DNA of 12,962 nucleotides. It comes from Verrucomicrobiia bacterium. GTDB taxonomy: Bacteria > Verrucomicrobiota > Verrucomicrobiia > Limisphaerales > Palsa-1400. A model generated the notes under the pieces. The model saw only the letters and a program-made list of their open reading frames with translations, ran no database searches and had not been told where the DNA came from. This document shows positions 7,433 through 12,962 of the stretch, piece by piece (the stretch's first letter is position 1; each line of letters opens with the position of its first letter). The stretch covers positions 1 to 12,962 of the forward strand of contig JAICXV010000006.1 in the NCBI GenBank assembly GCA_025934545.1, given 5' to 3'. The translations under genes were made by a program, and so were the position numbers.

Positions 7433-8140
7433 ATGAACGCGCCATTTCAGGAAAAAAAAGGCTTCACGCTTATCGAATTGCTCGTGGTAATGGCGATCAT
7501 TGCTATTCTCGCCGCGCTACTTCTCCCCGCGCTTGCGAAAGCAAAGGCTAGCGCGATGAGGACCCAATGCCTCAACAATCTGAAACAAGTTTCGATCGCG
7601 ATTCAGCTTTATACCGACGATAACAATAGCCTCTTGCCTGGACCGTTGCTGCGGCAAGTTCCAGCTGCGTGCGACGCTACTTCCACGAACGTTCTCAATC
7701 ATTTTATTTGGAAATATTTGGCGTTGCCCGAGCCGAGTCCTCAAACCCTTCTCCATGCATGGCCAATTATCACCTGCCCCGCGCAAATCCGGTTTCCCGT
7801 CCCGGGGATAACCACAATTGGGTCACGTGTCACCTATTCGACCAAGGGAAAGATCAATCCGACAAACCAAAACTCCCGGCCTTTCGGTTATCCTGCCGGC
7901 TGGATTCCAGATGTAGTCGCTCCTCTCAGGCCACTTTCGCTGGCCAGCATTCTAAATTTCACCAACAGTCTCAGTGCCGTCTACGCCTTGAGAGATGTTG
8001 ATACCACTCTGGATAGCGCTCCTGAAATTACCTGGCACAAAGAAATTTCTCCCAAAGCGATTCACGGCGCAGAATTGCGCAACGTGCTTTATTTCGATGG
8101 TCATGCCGAAGGAGCCCACGGTACCAATGGTTTGGACTGA
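7433..8140 (+). CDS. Pseudopilin-like protein (third copy)
   Basis: 235 residues. Leader [10 protein letters not shown], then F11[19 protein letters not shown]; Gly at -1 and Glu at +5 are canonical for prepilin peptidase. The helix continues into [21 protein letters not shown], as in DUF1559-like proteins. C-terminal motif H211-X10-D222-G223-HAEG is the one-residue-longer version of H-X9-DG. The middle (res 60-200) is less like the other two in this window, so these are paralogues rather than recent duplicates. This gene has the clearest ribosome binding site in the window, AAGGA at 7422-7426, six bases before the ATG. It follows the membrane-anchored hypothetical gene by 25 bp, with a TTTCGAAA palindrome in the gap. 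Confidence 0.92.
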   Translation: MNAPFQEKKGFTLIELLVVMAIIAILAALLLPALAKAKASAMRTQCLNNLKQVSIAIQLYTDDNNSLLPGPLLRQVPAACDATSTNVLNHFIWKYLALPEPSPQTLLHAWPIITCPAQIRFPVPGITTIGSRVTYSTKGKINPTNQNSRPFGYPAGWIPDVVAPLRPLSLASILNFTNSLSAVYALRDVDTTLDSAPEITWHKEISPKAIHGAELRNVLYFDGHAEGAHGTNGLD

Positions 8141-8181
8141 CTTTAAATGCGATTGCGTAACTAAAGTAAAATAAAACGCCA

Positions 8182-8292
8182 AACCGCAACGCGGTTCCAT
8201 CATTCAGCCCCGGGTTGCGCCTTGTCGAGCTACACTGGGTAAGGCACCGGAAAAGAAAAATGAACTCTGAAAGAGTTCAATCATTTGTCTCA
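8182..8292 (+). repeat. 111-bp hairpin-rich interspersed repeat, copy A
   Basis: Aligns without gaps to 10070-10180 over 111 bp with about 13 mismatches (~88%). Features in order: hairpin AACCGC-AAC-GCGGTT; a central stem-loop between CCC and GGG arms that is degraded here (two mismatched pairs in the outer stem, inner stem mostly lost); and hairpin GAACTC-TGAAA-GAGTTC followed by AATCATTTG. It lies in the gap after the third pseudopilin gene. It has no coding content that I can support and is not a known IS end. Confidence 0.85.
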
Positions 8293-8421
8293 CTTCCCCT
8301 GCTAATCAGAATACCCGGCGCAACAATTCGCAGAAAACGTAAAACTTTGTGTTGTAGCCAACTCCGCTAACCGATAATTTCGCGCCGCAATGCCGCCGCC
8401 CATTCGTCAGACAACGCTGCC

Positions 8422-8883
8422 ATGAACGAAGTAATTTTAATGAGCCATGTCGCCCTCGGCGTCGCCTGTATCGTCGCGACCGTCTGGCTGTTGGCAGATG
8501 TGTTGAATGCGCGCGCGGAGAACCTTGGCCGTATCCGTTGGATGAGTCGCGCTGTTGCGGTCTGCATGTGGCTTTCTTTTGTCATCGCCGGTTATTGGTA
8601 CGTGGTGGATTACAAGGTGGACAAGGCCCTCATTCTCAAAGGACCGTGGCCATTTGCGCACAACCTATTCATGGAAACCAAAGAACATTTTGTTATCACC
8701 CTGCTATTGGTGGTGACATACCTGCCGATGGCGGCCGCGAATAATTTGGCGGCAAATCGCGGCGCACGACGGCTGGTGCTCTGCCTCGCCGCTTTGGTGC
8801 TGGTGCTTGGTTTAATGGCTGAAGGCAACGGCGGGATGATTGCGATGGGAGTGAAGAAGGGGCTGCAGGTACAACTCCACTAA
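8422..8883 (+). CDS. Small four-helix integral membrane protein
   Basis: 153 residues; no family recognised with confidence. Hydrophobic segments at about 6-28, 42-62, 89-108 and 117-134 indicate four transmembrane helices. Between helices 2 and 3 lies a conserved-looking polar loop with GPWPFAHNLFMETKEH. Histidines H9, H80 and H89 are near membrane boundaries, so heme or metal ligation is conceivable but only inferred. It begins a tight plus-strand unit: the next gene starts 7 bp after its stop and the third 10 bp after that. An in-frame internal ATG at residue 7 is an alternative start. A GATAAT box at 8373-8378 with TTGTAG at 8352-8357 is a possible promoter, though the 15-bp spacing is short. 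Confidence 0.75.
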   Translation: MNEVILMSHVALGVACIVATVWLLADVLNARAENLGRIRWMSRAVAVCMWLSFVIAGYWYVVDYKVDKALILKGPWPFAHNLFMETKEHFVITLLLVVTYLPMAAANNLAANRGARRLVLCLAALVLVLGLMAEGNGGMIAMGVKKGLQVQLH

Positions 8884-8890
8884 CAACCAT

Positions 8891-9211
8891 ATGCAAGACC
8901 AACCTCTCTCCAAATACACTGTGCCCTTCGGATGGTCATTAGCGATATGCGCAGTGCTGAACTCATTCCTGGTAGTCGCCAAGGAAAAGAGCAAAAGCGT
9001 GAACAGCTGGATGCAAAGAATGACCGGGCACCACTGGATAACGCATGTCGTGATTATATTGATACTGTTTGTCGCCTTCGGTTTTGCGTTCGCGCAAATG
9101 AATCGCCCTGGCGCGACAAAGACCACCGCTGACCGTCTCGCGAACATCGTCCTTGCGGGTGTGGTTGCCGGAGTTCTGATTATCGCCGGATTCTATTTGA
9201 TCGCAGACTGA
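8891..9211 (+). CDS. Small three-helix integral membrane protein
   Basis: 106 residues, not recognised. Hydrophobic stretches at about 10-30, 51-69 and 85-104 predict three membrane helices. A basic loop (KEKSKSVNSWMQRMTG) separates helices 1 and 2, with HH at 47-48 and H52 beside the second helix. It starts 7 bp after the preceding stop and ends 10 bp before the beta-barrel gene, so the three are almost certainly co-transcribed and likely cooperate in the envelope. No Shine-Dalgarno is visible, consistent with translational coupling. Confidence 0.7.
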   Translation: MQDQPLSKYTVPFGWSLAICAVLNSFLVVAKEKSKSVNSWMQRMTGHHWITHVVIILILFVAFGFAFAQMNRPGATKTTADRLANIVLAGVVAGVLIIAGFYLIAD

Positions 9212-9221
9212 CGTTTTACGC

Positions 9222-10010
9222 ATGAAATCCAAAAAGCATTACTCAATTCTAGCCGTCACCCTCATTACCTCCCTGTTCATCGTTAAGTCCGCGATTGCAG
9301 GTCCGCCATTTTTCACCGACGACCCGCAGCCGGTGGACCTTCACCATTGGGAGATTTATGTGGCTTCGATCAATGCGAACTCCCACGGCGACTGGTCGGG
9401 AACAGCGCCCCATATCGAGATTAACTACGGCGCTGCACCAGAGTTGCAGCTTCACATGATTGCGCCGATGGGCTACGACGCGCCGGCGGACGGCCCTGCT
9501 CATTACGGTTTCGCCGACCTTGAACTCGGCGCGAAATACCGCTTCGTTCAAGAGACAAACGGCTGGCCGCAGATCGGAACATTTCCCTTGCTCGAAGTTC
9601 CGACAGGCAACTCTCATCTCGGGGCCGGCCACACGACGGCGTTGATTCCGGTCTGGGCACAGAAAAGTTGGGACAAGTGGACGCTCTACGGCGGTGGCGG
9701 TTATGGGATCAATTCATTTTCCGGGCACGGCAACTGGGGATTCGGTGGTGCGGTGTTACAGAACCAGGTTAGGTCCAACCTGCTCGTCGGCGTCGAAATC
9801 TATCATCAGACAGTTGCCCAGGTTGATTTTCCAAATGAGGGAACTGGATTCAACATTGGCACCGTGTTGGATTTTAGCGACAACCACCATCTGCTCTTTT
9901 CCGCTGGAAGATCCATCGACGGCCCCAACGCTTTCCAGTGCTACATTGCCTATCAATTAACATTCGAAAAAAGTCTTTGGAAGTTTTGGACCAGTCGTCA
10001 CGCGAATTGA
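9222..10010 (+). CDS. Probable outer-membrane beta-barrel, Phenol_MetA_deg-like transporter protein
   Basis: 262 residues. Signal peptide 1-26 with cleavage after SAIA. The mature protein starts GPPFFTDDPQPVDLHHWEIY, which matches the opening of proteins usually annotated as 'transporter' or 'MetA-pathway of phenol degradation' (Pfam Phenol_MetA_deg type). The rest alternates aromatic and polar residues in short strands (YGGGGYGINSF, NLLVGVEIYHQ, HLLFSAGRSIDG) and ends with an aromatic-rich strand region, as expected for a porin-like barrel. Several His pairs occur (LHHWE, NHHLL). It is the last gene of the unit with two small inner-membrane proteins; together they could form an envelope pathway for a small solute or metal. 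Substrate is unknown, and the family name should not be read as evidence for phenol metabolism. Confidence 0.8.
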   Translation: MKSKKHYSILAVTLITSLFIVKSAIAGPPFFTDDPQPVDLHHWEIYVASINANSHGDWSGTAPHIEINYGAAPELQLHMIAPMGYDAPADGPAHYGFADLELGAKYRFVQETNGWPQIGTFPLLEVPTGNSHLGAGHTTALIPVWAQKSWDKWTLYGGGGYGINSFSGHGNWGFGGAVLQNQVRSNLLVGVEIYHQTVAQVDFPNEGTGFNIGTVLDFSDNHHLLFSAGRSIDGPNAFQCYIAYQLTFEKSLWKFWTSRHAN

Positions 10011-10069
10011 TCTGCCTTCGAAAAGGGCTGGGTTCACAAAAAAGGCGCGTGTTCACAATCCAAAAGCCG

Positions 10070-10180
10070 AACCGCAACGCGGTTCAATCATTCAGCCCAG
10101 AGTTGCGCCCTTTGGCGCTACTCTGGGTAAGCCCCCCGAAAAGAAAATTGAACTCTGAAAGAGTTCAATCATTTGCCTCA
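10070..10180 (+). repeat. 111-bp hairpin-rich interspersed repeat, copy B
   Basis: Same element and orientation as 8182-8292, here with intact pairing. Hairpin 1 is AACCGC-AAC-GCGGTT. Hairpin 2 is CCCAGAGT/ACTCTGGG (8 bp) enclosing GCGCC-CTTT-GGCGC (5 bp), separated by a single T-T mismatch. Hairpin 3 is TTGAACTC-TGAAA-GAGTTCAA. It lies between two converging genes (stops at 10010 and 10265), so it could also act as a two-way transcription terminator, although none of the hairpins is followed by a long T-run. Confidence 0.87.
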
Positions 10181-10264
10181 GCTCGCACGGGGGTATTGAA
10201 CTCTAAGCCTTCTGGTCGAGTGCCATAGGCGGCCTACGCGCGGCTGAACTCCCGTGGGCAAATT

Positions 10265-11656
10265 TCAATAATATGACTCAGGCGGTTCTTCGAGGCGGTG
10301 GTCCGATGACTGAATAACACACGATGGATAGTTGTTGATTGCTGATTGGTAATAGGAGGCTTCAAATGAAACCTCTGCATCGTCAGATGAAAGGTCCGCT
10401 GCCAGCGGACAGTAAATTTTGTCCATTAGCATCCTAATATCTGACACTACGGGAACGTCGGTACCATCGGCGGCCGGCCAAAACTCATTTGTTGCGCGGC
10501 CAGAAATCCAAAGTTCTTTAGCAAAGCGGATTTTGCGGAGATTGTTAATGCAAACTTCGCTGATGGCGGCTGAGCCGGGCGGTGTTCCGTTAGTATCGAA
10601 TGCAGGTGCATATCGGACGGCGCGAATGAATTTTATTTGGGACGTGAAAGGAATCGAGACGTTTACATCGGGTCCCTCGTTATGCACAACGGAAGTCATG
10701 GGCAAGATAGGTGGATCATACAAGTAGCCGGTGTTGTATGGAATCGGCAGCGGGAAGCTTGTTTCGGAATGCCAGTCAATCAGGTTCGATGAACTTTCGA
10801 TTCGGTAACTAGTGAGAGGCTCTCCCGAAAGTTGGATGGAAATGGTGTTGCTGACACCCATAGCGAAATTTCCCAGCACCGGTTGGAGATCATTGGTGCG
10901 AATCGTCACAACACCCGCTAACGATTCGACAGCAGCGACGTTGTTGCTCACGACTACGGTATAGCTGCCGGCCATGGTGGCGTCGATATTGTCGAGAGAG
11001 AGGATAGGCCACGTTTGTTGCGGAATGTCCCTGCCATTGAAGCGCCACTGATAAGCAGAAGGGCCGGTGCCGCCTGCTATGACGCCAAAGAACGTGCTGT
11101 CGCCGGGTGAAACCAGGCGATCACGTGGTGGGACATAAATTATCGGCGCATTCGTTTGAATTACTCTCAGTGTGAAGCTTCCGTAAGGAGGCGCGGCGAC
11201 TTGAATTCCATAGGTGACTCCTGCGGTCGCGTGGAAAGAAAAATGAGGATGACCTACGATATCCAGACGAGTGCCGATTGGATTATCTCCAGTTCGATTT
11301 GCCCAATCGACATTTGTCCAAACAGCAATCCACGCCAACGATGACTGGAACCGCCGGTCAGTGAAGGACAACAAATCGATAGAACAATCCGTCGAGTTCG
11401 AAGGAGTCCATTCCCACCATACCGTTGGCGGGACGGTAATACCCTGAAGGAATTCTGAAACGAGTTCGTTCGTTTGGACGGTTGCGCCAACGGTTGTGCC
11501 GGAAAAAGTGAAGTCGGTAGATGATGTCGGGAGTTGCAGACGACTTTCGTAATCATCGTTGGCCGGCGGCGAAGGAGTTTGAGCCTGGATAGGAAAATTG
11601 CGTCCGCACAAGATTGCGGCTGCCAGAATACAAACTTTTAAAGTCCTTTTGTCCAC
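10265..11656 (-). CDS. Exported PPC-like/Ig protein with a C-terminal pseudopilin-type module
   Basis: 463 residues from a GTG at 11654-11656. Signal peptide ~1-26 (cleavage near IQAQ/TPSP). Residues ~33-167 look like the 'NDDxxxA...VWWEWTP...' PPC-like beta domain frequent in verrucomicrobial exported proteins. Residues ~171-253 form an Ig-like module (AYQWRFNGRDI, MAGSYTVVVSN). Residues ~255-350 form a beta module with YRIESSSNLIDW. Residues ~364-463 contain CINNLRKIRFAKELW, then YCPLA, SYYQSAINNYPSC and a final H-R-L. I recognise this as the pattern C-NNLRxI-x-AK-x-W ... CP-x-GG-x-Y ... P-x-C ... GH that ends many verrucomicrobial pseudopilin-like proteins, here without a prepilin leader. 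The start has AGGTGA 12 bases upstream, a loose match. Convergent with the beta-barrel gene. Function unknown. Confidence 0.82.
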   Translation of the reverse strand: MDKRTLKVCILAAAILCGRNFPIQAQTPSPPANDDYESRLQLPTSSTDFTFSGTTVGATVQTNELVSEFLQGITVPPTVWWEWTPSNSTDCSIDLLSFTDRRFQSSLAWIAVWTNVDWANRTGDNPIGTRLDIVGHPHFSFHATAGVTYGIQVAAPPYGSFTLRVIQTNAPIIYVPPRDRLVSPGDSTFFGVIAGGTGPSAYQWRFNGRDIPQQTWPILSLDNIDATMAGSYTVVVSNNVAAVESLAGVVTIRTNDLQPVLGNFAMGVSNTISIQLSGEPLTSYRIESSSNLIDWHSETSFPLPIPYNTGYLYDPPILPMTSVVHNEGPDVNVSIPFTSQIKFIRAVRYAPAFDTNGTPPGSAAISEVCINNLRKIRFAKELWISGRATNEFWPAADGTDVPVVSDIRMLMDKIYCPLAADLSSDDAEVSFEASYYQSAINNYPSCVIQSSDHRLEEPPESYY

Positions 11657-11692
11657 GATTGAGGATTCTCACCTGCCTTTTAGCAGTAACCG

Positions 11693-11708
11693 TTCCAGCA
11701 TGCTGGAA
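11693..11708. promoter_or_regulatory. 16-bp perfect palindrome TTCCAGCATGCTGGAA, candidate operator
   Basis: Perfect dyad, 37 bp upstream of the GTG start of the leftward exported PPC/Ig gene. Its position fits a dimeric regulator site or a cruciform. No good -35/-10 pair was found beside it. Roughly 0.2 perfect 16-bp palindromes are expected by chance in a window of this size. Confidence 0.35.
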
Positions 11709-12036
11709 GGTAGATGTTTGAGCAACAGAGGGATACCAGGTTTCTATTTCAGATCGAAAGCCGTGAACATATTGGATTGGGCTTCAAACACGAGGCGTGA
11801 ATCTGGTCGAACGGCAGACACCGATTCGTCCGGTCGACTCAAAAGTTATATTTAAGGAATAGTAACACCGAATGATTGATTGATTCGTTTAAGCTTGTTG
11901 GAATCATTCCTGAAAATTCCCAATCATAACCAACGCCTCGGCTGCATGCTTCAACCTCTTCGAGGTTTCTAATTGAGCGCAGGCACACCGATGGTTACTC
12001 TTGCCAGGAGCCAGAACGCTACAGAGACGATGATGC

Positions 12037-12080
12037 CGCTTAACACGAGCGCTCTACCGGCCGCACGGTTGAGCTACATT
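12037..12080 (-). pseudogene. tRNA-like remnant (D-arm and degraded anticodon arm)
   Basis: The minus strand reads TAGCTCA (12076-12070), a lengthened loop, then GGTAGAGC (12058-12051), a textbook tRNA D-arm with GCTC/GAGC stem. It continues into CGCT-CGTGTTA-AGCG, a 4-bp stem with a 7-base loop. The anticodon stem shares a base with the D-stem, U33 is missing, no T-arm GGTTCGA is found and the acceptor does not pair, so this is not a functional tRNA. Chance resemblance is possible. Confidence 0.22.
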
Positions 12081-12099
12081 TACACTTCTAGGTCGCTAA

Positions 12100-12121
12100 C
12101 CCGCTTCGCCAAGGCTGCGGG
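12100..12121 (+). promoter_or_regulatory. 5'-leader hairpin ahead of the propeller-repeat gene
   Basis: CCCGC (12100-12104) pairs with GCGGG (12117-12121), with an inner GCC-AA-GGC stem (12108-12115). It lies 16 bp before the ATG, so it could limit translation or mark the end of an inserted repeat. Similar 'CGCCAAGGC' hairpins recur in verrucomicrobial intergenic DNA as far as I recall; this was not checked. Confidence 0.35.
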
Positions 12122-12137
12122 GGTGAAGTAATCAACC

Positions 12138-12962
12138 ATGGAGATATTTAAAAAAACCTGCGCAATCGCAGTCATGTTGACGTGTTGTCTGACGGCCACA
12201 CTCAAAGCACAAACCTTATACGTTGCAAACGTCTATCGTGGCACCGTTGATGAATATGGGGCTGAAGGGTCAACCATCAACACCTCGCTCATTTCCGGGT
12301 TGAGCGGCCCGAACGGTATTGCTATTTCGGGGAACGACCTGTTTGTTGCCACGCAAAACCCCGGCACCATCGGCAAATACAAAACTTCAGGAGCGACGGT
12401 GAACACCTCGCTGATTTCCGGAATGAATATTCCTGGTGGCATCGCGATTTGGGGCAGCAATCTCTTTGTTGTGGATTATGGTAACGACACGGTGGGTGAA
12501 TACACCACGGACGGCGTGCCGGTGAATGCCACACTGATTTCCAACCTGTCTGGCCCACATGGCATCGCGTTTTCGACGGACTCCGTTTTTGTCGTCAATT
12601 ATAACAACGGCACGGTCGGCAAATACACGACTGCCGGCGCAGAGGTCAACGCCGCGCTTATCTTCGGCTTGACCAGTCCGACCAGCATCGCAATTGTCGG
12701 GACAAACTTGTTCGTCGCAAGCTTCAGTTTGCAAGACCATGCCTATGTCGTTGGCAAATACACGACTTCCGGCGCAACGATTAATGCTTTGCTCATAACT
12801 GGTTTCGATTCCAACCTTGGCATCACCGCGTTCGGCACTAACCTCTTTGTTGCGAACGTCAACGACGGCACGGTTGGCAAATACACGATTTCCGGCGCGT
12901 CCGTGGCGGTCAATCTGATCTCTGGATTGAACGGCCCCTACGGCATCGCGATCGCTCCACCC
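12138..12962 (+). CDS. Exported propeller-like repeat protein (3' end outside window)
   Basis: 275 codons from the ATG at 12138 to the right edge without a stop. Signal peptide residues 1-24 (MEIFKKT, hydrophobic core, cleavage near LKA/QT). The rest is six tandem repeats of about 41 residues, each following the pattern LFVAN..(N)GTVGKYTTSGA.VN..LISGL..P.GIAI.G. The repeats resemble NHL/YVTN-type beta-propeller blades. Repeat 5 carries a small insertion (SLQDHAYV). Six blades are complete or nearly so, so a closed propeller may need only one more blade beyond the edge, and a C-terminal sorting segment could follow. No enzymatic residues are recognisable. Binding or scaffold roles in the envelope are inferred. 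Confidence 0.85.
   Translation, partial: MEIFKKTCAIAVMLTCCLTATLKAQTLYVANVYRGTVDEYGAEGSTINTSLISGLSGPNGIAISGNDLFVATQNPGTIGKYKTSGATVNTSLISGMNIPGGIAIWGSNLFVVDYGNDTVGEYTTDGVPVNATLISNLSGPHGIAFSTDSVFVVNYNNGTVGKYTTAGAEVNAALIFGLTSPTSIAIVGTNLFVASFSLQDHAYVVGKYTTSGATINALLITGFDSNLGITAFGTNLFVANVNDGTVGKYTISGASVAVNLISGLNGPYGIAIAPP

Larger units (their letters stand above)
11657..12137. other. Intergenic region between divergent exported-protein genes
   Basis: About 480 bp without a convincing gene. It holds a 16-bp palindrome (11693-11708) and a short hairpin AACCTC-TTC-GAGGTT at 11953-11967. It also has a run of GATT units near 11874, a tRNA-like remnant (12037-12080, minus strand) and a hairpin at 12100-12121 ahead of the rightward gene. 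An 85-codon frame that overlaps its left part runs antisense to the Ig gene and has no recognisable domain. Confidence 0.6.

Noticed and set aside
6440..9975. A 13-base identity TTCGAAAAAAGTC at 6440-6452 and 9963-9975.
   Set aside because: A few 13-mer matches are expected by chance in 13 kb, and the second copy is inside the beta-barrel coding sequence.
8182..10180. Repeat pair as part of a CRISPR array or insertion sequence.
   Set aside because: There are only two 111-bp copies 1.9 kb apart, with no regular spacers, no cas genes, no transposase and no terminal inverted repeats around the enclosed genes.
10185..10271. Crossing complementary segments (CACGGG with CCCGTG, TATTGAA with TTCAATA) suggesting a pseudoknot.
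   Set aside because: The arms are short and 60-70 bp apart, one arm overlaps the 3' end of the Ig gene, and no second copy supports it.
11598..11855. An 85-codon plus-strand open frame.
   Set aside because: It starts antisense within the exported Ig gene, has no ribosome binding site or recognisable domain, and the palindrome at 11693 lies inside it.

Overview
The window looks like a chromosomal accessory stretch from a member of the Verrucomicrobiota (Pedosphaera/Limisphaerales-like). This is an inference from gene content. The evidence is three prepilin-like proteins with the [17 protein letters not shown] leader/helix and a C-terminal H-X9/10-DG motif, exported proteins built from Ig-like 'YQW...G' modules, and a protein with the CINNLR...AK..W pseudopilin module, all typical of that phylum. 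Composition is mid-GC. Most starts lack a clear Shine-Dalgarno sequence. No complete RNA gene, CRISPR array or insertion sequence was found.

Layout. (1) Positions 1-6394, minus strand: four genes transcribed leftward with short gaps. They are a pseudopilin-like protein (5594-6394), a ROK-family HTH repressor-like regulator (4366-5583, 10 bp gap), a second pseudopilin-like protein (3429-4307, 58 bp gap) and a very large exported lectin-like/Ig/propeller protein (start 3394, 34 bp gap, running off the left edge after at least 1,131 codons). (2) 6395-6849: intergenic region containing the divergent upstream regions. (3) 6850-8140, plus strand: a membrane-anchored hypothetical protein and a third pseudopilin-like protein. 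(4) 8422-10010, plus strand: a compact three-gene unit (two small integral membrane proteins, then a probable outer-membrane beta-barrel), bracketed by two same-orientation 111-bp repeats that are about 88% identical and carry hairpins. (5) 10265-11656, minus strand: an exported PPC-like/Ig protein ending in what looks like a verrucomicrobial pseudopilin C-terminal module. (6) 11657-12137: non-coding, with a 16-bp perfect palindrome, a decayed tRNA-like segment and a hairpin. (7) 12138 to the right edge, plus strand: an exported protein of about 41-residue propeller-like repeats, truncated by the window.

The most interesting signal is regulatory. The 8-bp palindrome TTTCGAAA occurs four times in the window, and all four copies lie just upstream of, or at, the start of a pseudopilin-like gene. 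Two copies are the identical 10-mer CTTTCGAAAG, spaced 63 bp apart around a TTGACA promoter-like element. One lies in the spacer of a candidate promoter ahead of the pseudopilin-ROK pair. One lies directly ahead of the third pseudopilin gene. The ROK protein encoded in the middle is the obvious candidate to bind them. It has lost the usual ROK zinc ligands and the catalytic aspartate, so it should be a pure ligand sensor. My working model, which is inference only, is a ligand-controlled regulon that switches on pseudopilin-like proteins together with a giant surface or secreted Ig/lectin protein.
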